Positions 52,301 to 59,716 of a DNA stretch of 64,000 bases are shown here, piece by piece. Under the pieces are notes generated by a model. The model worked only from the letters and a program-made list of their open reading frames with translations. It was not told where the DNA came from and did no database searches. The DNA comes from Gracilaria vermiculophylla. Its lineage: Eukaryota > Rhodophyta > Florideophyceae > Gracilariales > Gracilariaceae. The DNA is taken from NCBI GenBank assembly GCA_019155205.2, contig JAHNZQ020000004.1, positions 4,078,113 to 4,142,112 of the forward strand, written 5' to 3'. Position numbers and translations under genes: made by a program. Each line of letters begins with the position of its first letter. Position 1 is the stretch's first letter.

Positions 52301-52640
52301 AGACGGGGGGGCAGCCGTAGGTGCGAATTTCGTTTGCAAGTTTGACTGCGCACGTTTGAATCGGCATTCCCGTGCAGTGAAAGCCGAAGGGATGGAGACA
52401 TTTGAAGCCCTTCATGCGCTTATAGCCGACGACAAAGTCCGCCTTGGAAATGGTAAAGGCGTGGCCTATGTGCAGGAAGCCATTGCAGTACGGGTAGGGA
52501 AACGTGACGAGAAACTTTGGGGGTTGCGGCTGGGATGGATCGGTGTCGGGCGCGTCCTCCTCGAAGATGCGAAGGGAGCGCCATTTTTGCTGGGCCTGAT
52601 GCTGGATGCGCATCAGGTGATCTCGACGAGCGGTGGACAT
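49362..52640 (-). CDS. LARS1: Leucyl-tRNA synthetase, cytosolic (archaeal/eukaryotic) type
   Basis: 1092 residues, single exon, in the normal size range for cytosolic LeuRS. Signatures: [20 protein letters not shown] with the HIGH motif (about residues 70-80), the CP1 editing domain with [14 protein letters not shown] and [12 protein letters not shown], the catalytic-core repeat with [11 protein letters not shown] and [32 protein letters not shown], and the KMSKS loop [10 protein letters not shown]. The C terminus has the eukaryote-type extension. No organelle presequence is visible, so plastid and mitochondrial LeuRS would be separate genes. The 5' end lies where GC-rich DNA begins. Divergent from SCO1. 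Confidence 0.96.
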   Translation of the reverse strand: [1092 protein letters not shown]

Positions 52641-52946
52641 GGTTGGTGGCGAGGGCGAAGGCGGTGGGTGCGACGCGCGGGGCGGCGGCTGCGGGCGCTG
52701 AGGGGAGAGGAAGGGGACCTATGGGTACGGGGGCGGCGGTGAGTGGGACGACGGGCGGGGGAACAGAGGGGCGGCGGCAGTGCGCTGTACCCGGTGGCAA
52801 CCACGTGAGGCGATGGGCGATGTGAAGTCAGCGTTGACGACATGACAACTGCAGTGCGCAAGAGGAGTGCAACAAAAGCAAAACGGTTTGCAGTTGGGCA
52901 GGCGGCAGCGGCGGTGTAACAGCGGCGCGACGGCGCGGCGGCTGCA
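52641..52946. promoter_or_regulatory. Shared upstream region of LeuRS and SCO1 genes
   Basis: 306 bp between divergent ATGs, GC-rich. No TATA box seen. Confidence 0.45.
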
Positions 52947-53784
52947 ATGAATCGGGCGATCGGCGGCGCGGCGTGGGGCGCAGCGCGGAGGGGGTTGCGC
53001 GCTCGCGAGCTGTGCGATCGGGCGTCCAACGGCGGGGCGCGGCGCGCGGCAAAGCGCGTGGACGGGCCGGTGACATGGCGCGCGCTGGCGGTGTGCGGGG
53101 TGCTGGGCACGGGGGCGCTGGTATACTATAGCCGCGAGCGCGAGCGTCAGATTAGAGGTACGTGCAGGGCGGCGACGCAATTCGGCGGCGAGCGGGGCGC
53201 GGCGGCGGCGGCGCGGCGCTGACTGGGTGAGGAATCGCGAAGCGGTGACGCGGCCGGCGACGGTGGGCAAGGCGGCGATTGGCGGCGCGTTCGAGCTCCA
53301 GGACGGCGGCGGCGCGGTATTTACGGAGCAGCGGCTGCTGGGGCGGTGGACGCTCATCTACTTCGGCTTCACCATGTGCCCGGACATCTGCCCGGCGGAG
53401 ATGAGCAAGGTGGCCGACGCGCTGCGCGTGCTGCAGCGGCGCGGCGTGCGCGTGGGGCACGAGCTCGGCGAGGTGGCGCCGCTGTTCGTCACGGTGGACG
53501 CCGAGCGCGACAACGCGGCGCGCGCCGACGAGTACGCTAAGATGTTCCACGCCGCGTTCGTGGGGCTGAGCGGCAGCGCCGACCAGATTGCGCACATGGC
53601 GCGGCGGTACCGCGTGTACTACGCGCGCGACGGCGGCGAAGGCGACGACTACCTTGTGGACCACTCCATCATCACATACCTTATGGACCCGGACGGGCAG
53701 TTTGTGGAGTTCTACGGCAAGAACTGTAGCGCGGCTGAGATGGCGGCGCGCGTGCAGGCGCGCATGCTGGCGTGGCGGCGCTGA
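52947..53784 (+). CDS. SCO1: SCO1-type copper chaperone for cytochrome c oxidase, two exons
   Basis: 250 residues. SCO1 delivers copper to the CuA site of COX2 from the inner mitochondrial membrane. Exon 1 (52947-53157) encodes a basic presequence and a membrane anchor (about residues 46-60, ALAVCGVLGTGALVYY). An 85-nt intron (donor GTACGT at 53158, branch-like CTGAC near 53219, acceptor GAAG at 53242) joins in phase to exon 2 (53243-53784). The thioredoxin-like domain has IYFGFTMCPDICP with the CxxxC copper ligands, LFVTVDAERD, and the third ligand His in LVDHSIITYLMDPDG. Length and order match the family. The acceptor site is inferred from phase and homology. Confidence 0.9.
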
Positions 53785-54310
53785 GCGCGGCGCGCTTGCC
53801 CGCCGAGCGCCGCGCTCATGGCGGCGGCGGAGAAGGCGGCGGAGATGGCGGCGGAGGTGGCGGCGGTGGAAGATGCGCGGCGCCGCGGCGGTGGAAGGTG
53901 CGCGGCAGTGCTAGTGGGCACACGGCGGCGGCGGAGGCAGTCGACGCGCTGCGATTTGCGCTCGCGGCGAAGTTGCGCTTTGCAGCGTTGCGCTTGGCGC
54001 CGATGCGCTCGTGTCGTTGCGCGTCGCGGCGTGCACACGCGGCGCACGTGGCGCGCACACTCGATGCGTCGCGCTGCGCTTAGCGCTGTCACGTGACGAT
54101 GCGTGGCACGGTGTCTGCGGTTGGGCGACGCCCTTTTGAACGACCGAGCGCGGCGTGGCGCGTCCGCCGCCCGCGCTCACACGTGCGTGTTCGTTCGCTG
54201 TCGCGTCAGTGCTGCCCCCCGTCTCAAAGCTCTCCGTCACCTTCATCGTCATTCTTCTTCGCACCGTCGCGATCTTGCGTGTGCCGCCCGCGCGCCCCCC
54301 CCCCGCCGCC
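53785..54310. promoter_or_regulatory. Upstream region of ankyrin gene
   Basis: 526 bp, GC-rich with GGCGGA repeats near 53820-53870. No coding feature or CCAAT-GCGC element recognised. Confidence 0.35.
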
Positions 54311-54982
54311 ATGACGCGCGCCGCCCCCGACGTGCACGACGGCTTCGCGCTCATGAGCGCCACCGCCGCCGCCGATGTGCAGCAGGTGCGCCGCCTGCTC
54401 ACGCGCGCCCCCCCGCCGCTGCGCTCCAAACTGGCCAACTTCGCCGACTACGACGGCCGAAGCGCGCTGCACGTCGCCTGCAGCGAGGGCCACGCCGCCG
54501 TCGTGCGCGAGCTGCTCCGCAACGGCGCCGACTGGGCGTGCGTCGACCGCTTCGGCCACAGCTGCGTGCACGACGCCATGGCCGCCGGCCACACGCTCGT
54601 GCTGCGCGAGCTTGCCGCCTGGGACCGCGCCCACCCCATCAAGCACCCGCTCGACGTGCTTGGCGATCAGCTGCCCGCCGTGTGCGTCGACCCCTCCTAC
54701 TGCTGGGGGCGCGACCTGCTGTGCGCCGCCGCCGCGCGCAACGTCAGCGCCGTTCGGCAGCTCGTGCGCCAGTTTGGCGCCAACGTCAACTTTGCAAACG
54801 CCGACGGCCGCACCGCCCTACACTTTGCTGCCGTCAACGGCGACGTGCAGATGGCGCTCTACCTGCTCAGCGCCGGCGCCGACGCGTTGCGCTCCGACCG
54901 CTGGTGTGTGTCGCCCGTCGCCGAGGCGCAGCGCTGCGGCTTTGACAAGCTGGCCAACGTCATGCGCACACACAAGGACTAG
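54311..54982 (+). CDS. Small ankyrin-repeat protein
   Basis: 223 residues from ATG 54311. Ankyrin repeats mediate protein contacts. Units: a first partial repeat (about 12-40, AAADVQQVRRLL), a clear one (about 48-80, DGRSALHVACSEGHAAVVRELL), another (about 81-108, RFGHSCVHDAMAAGH), a non-repeat linker with CVDPSYCWGRDLL (about 115-145), then two more ending DGRTALHFAAVNGDVQMALYLL. No other domain. The ending FDKLANVMR resembles the last helix of a capped ankyrin stack. Partner unknown. Confidence 0.8.
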   Translation: MTRAAPDVHDGFALMSATAAADVQQVRRLLTRAPPPLRSKLANFADYDGRSALHVACSEGHAAVVRELLRNGADWACVDRFGHSCVHDAMAAGHTLVLRELAAWDRAHPIKHPLDVLGDQLPAVCVDPSYCWGRDLLCAAAARNVSAVRQLVRQFGANVNFANADGRTALHFAAVNGDVQMALYLLSAGADALRSDRWCVSPVAEAQRCGFDKLANVMRTHKD

Positions 54983-55356
54983 CTCTAACTCTCTGTTCCC
55001 TCTCACTCTACCGATACATATACACACAACCTGTAGCTTTCTAGCATAACACAAACAAATAGATGTAGCCCGCCACCGCCACGCCACCGCCACGCCACCG
55101 CCACGCCACCGCCACCGCCACAGCCACCGCCGCTACGCCGCCACCTCCACCGCCGCTGCCACCGCCGCCGCTACCACCCCCCCCGTTGCCACCGCCGGCC
55201 CCGTCGCCGTCTCTGTTGCGGCCCGCCGCCGTCCACGGCTGGCTGCTTGCGTATCTATCTCGGCTAGAGCTAGCGGCGGCGCGTTGCAACCGTCACGGAC
55301 GTCTCGGCGTTTACAGAATTTGATACTCACAGTTCAAAACGCGAGCTTGCAGTGTA
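54983..55356. other. Spacer with GCCACC minisatellite
   Basis: 374 bp between the ankyrin and YW-repeat genes; mostly a GC-rich tandem repeat, see next entry. Confidence 0.5.
55071..55205 (+). repeat. CGCCACCGCCAC minisatellite
   Basis: About four to five 12-bp units, decaying to CCGCCGCTA-like variants, within the 3' flank of the ankyrin gene. Confidence 0.85.
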
Positions 55357-56676
55357 ATGAGCCCGTCAGCTCAAGTCGCGCCTGCGCACGCCCCACTTGC
55401 TGCTCGATCGCCGCGGCCGCGGGCGCCGAGCTCGCGCGTCCGCCTTGCTGCACCCTCCCCCCTCCCCTCCTCCCCCATGGCCTTCGTCAGTGCCGTCGCC
55501 GTCGTCGCCGCCTTGGCGCGTCGCCCGCGCTCCCCGGCCGCCCAGCCGCGGCTCAATGGCAACCGCCGCCGCCCCGCCTCGCGAGCCCCGCTGCCGCTGT
55601 TAGCCCCGCTGCCTCCGCCGCCGCCTTCGCCGCCGCCGCACAAGAGCGAGCCCCCGCCCGCCGCCCCTGTCGCCCCTTCCGCTCCCGTCGCCCCCGCCAT
55701 TCCGTCGCGCCGTCGCAAGCCGCACGGCTACTGGAACGATCTCTCCAATGTAGAACGCGAGCTGGAGCAGGTTGTTGCGCAGCTGTGTTACGCCCCGCGC
55801 ACCATGCCGCGCATCGCCGTGCTGCAGCGCCTCGGGCGCGGCGATCTGCTCGCCGCGCTCGCCAAGCACGGCGGGCTGCGCCGCGTCGCGGCGCTGCTGC
55901 GCTGGAGCGGGCGCGCCTCCAGCGCGCTGCCCTCGCGCGTGGCGGTGCGCAGCGCGGTCGGGGCGCGGCGCACGGCCAACCGGTGGCGCGACGACGGCGC
56001 GCTGGCGCGCGAGTTCCGGCGCGTGGCGGCCGCGAGCGGGTGCGGCGCGCGCATGCCGACGCGCCGGGTGCTGCTGCAGCTGCGGCGCTCCGACCTGGTG
56101 AACGCCGCCGCCAAGCGCGGCGGGCTGGGCGCGTTTGCGCGGCGCGCCGGCCTGCAGACGCGCGCGCCGGCCAGGGGCAGCCGCTACTGGCACGAGTTCG
56201 CCAACGTCGCGCAGCATCTGAGGGCGTTTGCCGAGCAGCGGTGCGACGGGCGCATGCCCACGGCGGCGGAACTGTGCCAGGCCGGCATGTCATCGCTGTC
56301 GAATGCCGTAGCGCTGCATGGCGGCTTCCACGCAGTGGCGACGCGCGTGGGGCTGGCGAAGCGCAGCAGCGGGCGCGGGGCGCCGACGCGGTGGACGGAG
56401 CAGCGGCTGGTGGGCGAGATTGAGCTGTTTGTGAGGACGTGCATGCCGCGGCTGGCCAAGGAAGGGGTGCTGCCGAAGGAGGCGCAATTGAGACGGTTTG
56501 GACGTAACGATTTATCGTATGCGATTGCCAAGTTTGGGGGGTTCGAGCGCGTGGCGGAATGTTGCGGGCTGAGCAAGAGGGTGAGTGGGCCGTTCCGGCG
56601 CGAGGGCGGCAAGGTGGTCAACGAGAGCGGGCGGCGAAGGGCGGGGCAGCGGAGCGCCAAACGGAAGGAGGCATGA
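55357..56676 (+). CDS. Protein with four YW-type repeats, probably plastid-targeted
   Basis: 439 residues; a later ATG at 55477 would give 399. After an Ala/Pro/Ser/Arg-rich leader of about 120 residues come four units of about 60-75 residues. Each has an aromatic start (GYW, NRW, RYW, TRW), a helix, an MP or LP plus R/K...L core (for example RMPTAAELCQAGMSSLSNAVA) and an HGG/FGG/RGG turn followed by a VA..GL helix. I remember such units from algal and plant plastid-associated proteins, without a settled name or function. Basic, helical units suggest nucleic-acid binding, which is inference. Single exon; 96 bp from the convergent proline-rich gene. Confidence 0.7.
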   Translation: MSPSAQVAPAHAPLAARSPRPRAPSSRVRLAAPSPLPSSPMAFVSAVAVVAALARRPRSPAAQPRLNGNRRRPASRAPLPLLAPLPPPPPSPPPHKSEPPPAAPVAPSAPVAPAIPSRRRKPHGYWNDLSNVERELEQVVAQLCYAPRTMPRIAVLQRLGRGDLLAALAKHGGLRRVAALLRWSGRASSALPSRVAVRSAVGARRTANRWRDDGALAREFRRVAAASGCGARMPTRRVLLQLRRSDLVNAAAKRGGLGAFARRAGLQTRAPARGSRYWHEFANVAQHLRAFAEQRCDGRMPTAAELCQAGMSSLSNAVALHGGFHAVATRVGLAKRSSGRGAPTRWTEQRLVGEIELFVRTCMPRLAKEGVLPKEAQLRRFGRNDLSYAIAKFGGFERVAECCGLSKRVSGPFRREGGKVVNESGRRRAGQRSAKRKEA

Positions 56677-56772
56677 CGAAAGCGCGGGCGCGGCGGCTTG
56701 ACGTGGCGCGGCGCCAGTCGATGTTTTATTTGTGTACAAGATGGTATGAGGTAAAAGAACAGGAGGTTGTTG

Positions 56773-57531
56773 TCATAAATGAAACAGCTCGGCGAGACCG
56801 GTGCATTTTTCGCGCGCGGGGCGCGCGTTGTGCGGGGAGGAGCGTTTGCGGCGCGCGCGCCTGCGGCGGCGCGAGTCGGTAACGGGCGGGGCGGGCGCCG
56901 TGCACGGGGGCGGGTCGCGCGAGCGGGCGCGCGAGCGGGCGCGTACAAGGGCGCGCGAGTGGACGCGCGCAAACACGTGCCGGCGCACTTGCCGGACGGC
57001 AGCGGACGACGGCGGCGGCGACGGCGGCGATGCAGGCGGCGGCGACGGTTGCGACGCAGGCAGCGGCGACGGTTGCGACGCAGGCGGCGGCGGCGGTTGC
57101 GACGCAGGCGGCGGCGACGGCGGCGGAGCAGTCGATGGCGGGTCGGCGGGCGGGGTGGGACTCGGCGGTGGCACACGCGTCTTGGGCTGCGGCTGGTAGG
57201 GCGGAGGGTGGACGGAGGGGCGACGACGGTGGAACAAGGCGCGCAGGCGACTGGCGGCCAGCAGGGTGGTGAGGGCGGCGGCGGCGAGCAGCGGCGCGGC
57301 GGGAGAGGGCGATGAACGGGCGGAAGAGGCGGAGGAACGCGACGAGGAGGCTCGCGACGAGGAGGCGCGCGAGGCTGCGGCCGAAGCTGCGGAGCACGAC
57401 AGGGAGGGCGCGGAGGGACCGCGCGAGGAGAAGCTGGCTGTGGAGAGGCCGGCGGAGGAGAGGCTGGCGGAGGAAAAGCTTGCAGCAGACACGGCTCGCG
57501 AGGGCGGCGGCGAGGCGTGTGACGCGCTCAT
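56773..57531 (-). CDS. Proline-rich single-pass membrane protein, hypothetical
   Basis: 252 residues. Residues 1-75 are Ser/Ala-rich, then a hydrophobic segment (about 76-97, PAAPLLAAAALTTLLAASRLRALF) followed by arginines, then an extensin-like region built of PPPASQP units (a 27-bp DNA repeat, 57035-57125), and a basic tail. The frame keeps Ser codons varied and begins with an ATG that is divergent from the zinc-finger gene, so I favour this frame over the overlapping longer minus-strand frame. Proline-rich repeats of this type occur in algal cell-wall proteins. No homologue recognised; it may be a chance GC-rich frame. Confidence 0.4.
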   Translation of the reverse strand: MSASHASPPPSRAVSAASFSSASLSSAGLSTASFSSRGPSAPSLSCSAASAAASRASSSRASSSRSSASSARSSPSPAAPLLAAAALTTLLAASRLRALFHRRRPSVHPPPYQPQPKTRVPPPSPTPPADPPSTAPPPSPPPASQPPPPPASQPSPLPASQPSPPPASPPSPPPSSAAVRQVRRHVFARVHSRALVRARSRARSRDPPPCTAPAPPVTDSRRRRRARRKRSSPHNARPAREKCTGLAELFHL

Positions 57532-57834
57532 GACGAGTGCCGTGGCGGAGGGCTGTGCGCGCGCGGCGAGCGCGGCAGTGCGGCGGTTCGTTTTGCGGCT
57601 GCGCAGCGGAGCACGCGGCAGTGACGTGGTGCGCGTGGCGCGCGCGCGGCGCGCGTCGGCGCCCGTTCCGCCGCATGCGCTACCATAGCCGTTTCAAAAG
57701 CGGCGCGCGTCGGAGAGCCCCTTTAAAAAGAGACGCGCCGCGTGCGCGACACCCGCCCAAGCTACGTCATCGCCGCGCCGCCGCGTTGCCGCGCCACCGC
57801 CGCCGAACATACGCCTCCGCCCCGCCGCCGCGAC
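57532..57834. promoter_or_regulatory. Upstream region of zinc-finger gene (and of proline-rich gene)
   Basis: 303 bp. An inverted pair, GCCGTTTCAAAAGCGGCGCGCG (57688-57709), followed by TTTAAAAAG at 57722-57730, resembles a core promoter about 105 bp before the zinc-finger ATG. Confidence 0.4.
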
Positions 57835-58455
57835 ATGCCGTGCGACAGCTCGCAGCTGGAGCGCCTCCAGGACGCGCACGTCTTCCATCGCGCCACGGTG
57901 CAACTCGCCGACGAGTACCGGTGCGCGCGCTGCGACGGCGTGTTCCAAACGCGGCGCATCTTCAACCTGCACATGCGCTGCGTGCACGAGCATCGTCGCG
58001 CGCACCACTGCCCGCACTGCCGCCTCTCGTTCGGCCACCTCGTCGACCTCAATGAGCACATCCGCCAGATGCACTCGGCGCGCGACCACAACGCGCTGTT
58101 CGACTCGCCGTGCCCGTTCTGCGGCGTGCGCTTCGCCACCTCCGTGCACCTCAAGTTCCACATCCGCGACGACCACGCGCATCGGTTGCACCCCGACGCT
58201 GAGCCGCCGCGCCCCCACCTCGACGAGGGCGCCCCCGCCGAGCCGCCTCGCGAAGACGTCGCCGAGGGCGTCCAAGCCGCCAGCAGCGCGTCGTCGCCCA
58301 CGCCCTGCGACTCCGACGCGCCCCAAAGCTCGCCTGCGCCGCCCACCCCGCCGCCGTCCACCCCGCCGCCGTCCACCCCGCCGCCGCCCACCCCGCCGCC
58401 GCCCACCCCGCCACCGCCTAACCCGCCGCCGCCCAACCCGCCCGACGGATCATAA
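57835..58455 (+). CDS. C2H2 zinc-finger protein (three fingers)
   Basis: 206 residues from ATG 57835. Three classical fingers: CARCDGVF...HMRCVH (about 32-55), CPHCRLSF...HIRQMH (about 60-80) and CPFCGVRF...HIRDDH (about 93-113). Spacing is C-x2-C-x12-H-x4-H for the first and third; the linkers are not the TGEKP type, so these may bind protein or RNA and not only DNA. The last 90 residues are Pro/Ser/Thr-rich, with repeated STPPP and NPPPP units from a 12-bp DNA repeat (58347-58440). Likely a nuclear regulator; the target is unknown. Confidence 0.85.
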   Translation: MPCDSSQLERLQDAHVFHRATVQLADEYRCARCDGVFQTRRIFNLHMRCVHEHRRAHHCPHCRLSFGHLVDLNEHIRQMHSARDHNALFDSPCPFCGVRFATSVHLKFHIRDDHAHRLHPDAEPPRPHLDEGAPAEPPREDVAEGVQAASSASSPTPCDSDAPQSSPAPPTPPPSTPPPSTPPPPTPPPPTPPPPNPPPPNPPDGS

Positions 58456-58813
58456 CGTAGTGATACCCTAACTAAGTATGAAGCTACGAGGAGTAGATAC
58501 GGCAAAGTCCATGTCCCACCGCCCGCCTAACCTTCAAATAAAAACCCTGATTCGGAAAGATTTATGTACTCCCTTACACGTGGATTAGGTTCCACGTTGC
58601 GCTGGTGGTCGCGTATGACTCGTGGCACACAGAGCAGCTTGACCAGCGCACCCCCACCCGCCCAATGGCGCGGCTGTTGGGGAGGGAGCAGTTCGGCGCG
58701 AGCGGTGATGCGCTGACGGCTCCTCCCGGCCCCCTCCCCCCCCTCGTCGCCCTTCCGCGGTCGCGCCCCCCGCGAGCGCGCCAGCCGAGCGCCAGCGCCC
58801 CGCGCCGCCCGCC
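58456..58813 (+). promoter_or_regulatory. Upstream region of ARMC1 homologue
   Basis: 358 bp with a CCAATGGCGCGG element at 58662-58673, about 140-150 bp before the ATG, then a pyrimidine-rich leader. Confidence 0.5.
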
Positions 58814-59716
58814 ATGAGCGTAGCCGACGCCGCCAGCGTGCGCACCGTCGCCGTGCAGCTGCGCGCCCTGTCGGCCGACCCGGACAACCAGCCCATCATC
58901 GCGCGCGAGGACGGCTGCCTGCGCGCCCTCATCTCCTTCGTCGAGGCGCAGCACCTGCCCGTCGCCGCTATCGCCGTCGCCGCCATCGCCAACCTCGCCT
59001 CTCACCCCGACAACTTTGATCTGCTGCGCTCCGAGCATGACCTCATGCACGCCCTGCGCGAGTTGTTGCTTGCCGACGCCGCCGACCGCGACCTGCGCCA
59101 GTCCATCTTCGACGTGCTGGAGCAGCTCGTCGACGAGGCCGACGACCACGAGATGGACGAGCTCGACCAGCTGGAGCAGAGCGCCGGCCTTCGCGATAAG
59201 CCGCCCCCCGAGCCCGGCCTCATGCCGCACCCCACCACCGTCCGCCTGCACGTCCCCGGCATTTCGGACGACGTCTTCTGCGTGCGCGTCGAGCAGCTCG
59301 TCATTCGCAAGCGCGGCGTCATCTCCATTGCCTTCGAGCTGGGCGCCGAGGTCGCCGTCATCTACACCCGCACCCCGCCTGAGGAGCTGGTGTCCTATGT
59401 GGCAACCATGACTGGCGTCGACGCCCAGCAGGTACCAGACCCGCCCGACGATGATGAACAACTCGAAGACGACGACACCGCGTCCGAAATGGACAACCCA
59501 ACCTCCACGCCGGCCTATCTCGACGAATCGGGCCAGAGACTCCGCGATGTCGCCAAGAAAAACGCAAAGAAGAAGCACACCATTTCGCAGGGCGCTAGTT
59601 CTTTGCATGAGCGGCTTCGCGCCCAGCGCGAGGAGGAGAACCGGAAAAAGGCTCGTGCCAACAGATTATTAGATAGCATTGGTAGAGGCATGACTTCTGG
59701 TTGGGGGCTTTGGTAA
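58814..59716 (+). CDS. ARMC1: ARMC1 homologue (armadillo-repeat, outer mitochondrial membrane associated)
   Basis: 300 residues, close to animal ARMC1. The N-terminal armadillo block (about 5-85: VQLRALSADPDNQPIIAREDGCLRAL, then AIAAVAAIANLA-like repeats) is followed by a heavy-metal-associated-like fold (about 140-205: TVRLHVPGISDDVFCVRVEQLVIRKRGVISIAFEL) and an acidic linker. The end, SIGRGMTSGWGLW, matches the aromatic C-terminal tail typical of ARMC1. Animal ARMC1 works with DNAJC11 and MICOS-linked complexes in mitochondrial distribution. Finding it outside animals suggests an ancient role. The gene body turns AT-rich from about 59,450. Single exon. Confidence 0.85.
   Translation: MSVADAASVRTVAVQLRALSADPDNQPIIAREDGCLRALISFVEAQHLPVAAIAVAAIANLASHPDNFDLLRSEHDLMHALRELLLADAADRDLRQSIFDVLEQLVDEADDHEMDELDQLEQSAGLRDKPPPEPGLMPHPTTVRLHVPGISDDVFCVRVEQLVIRKRGVISIAFELGAEVAVIYTRTPPEELVSYVATMTGVDAQQVPDPPDDDEQLEDDDTASEMDNPTSTPAYLDESGQRLRDVAKKNAKKKHTISQGASSLHERLRAQREEENRKKARANRLLDSIGRGMTSGWGLW

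Noticed and set aside
57003..57140. Tandem 27-bp repeats considered as CRISPR-like or satellite array
   Set aside because: Units are contiguous, have no spacers and read as PPPASQP codons in a minus-strand frame.
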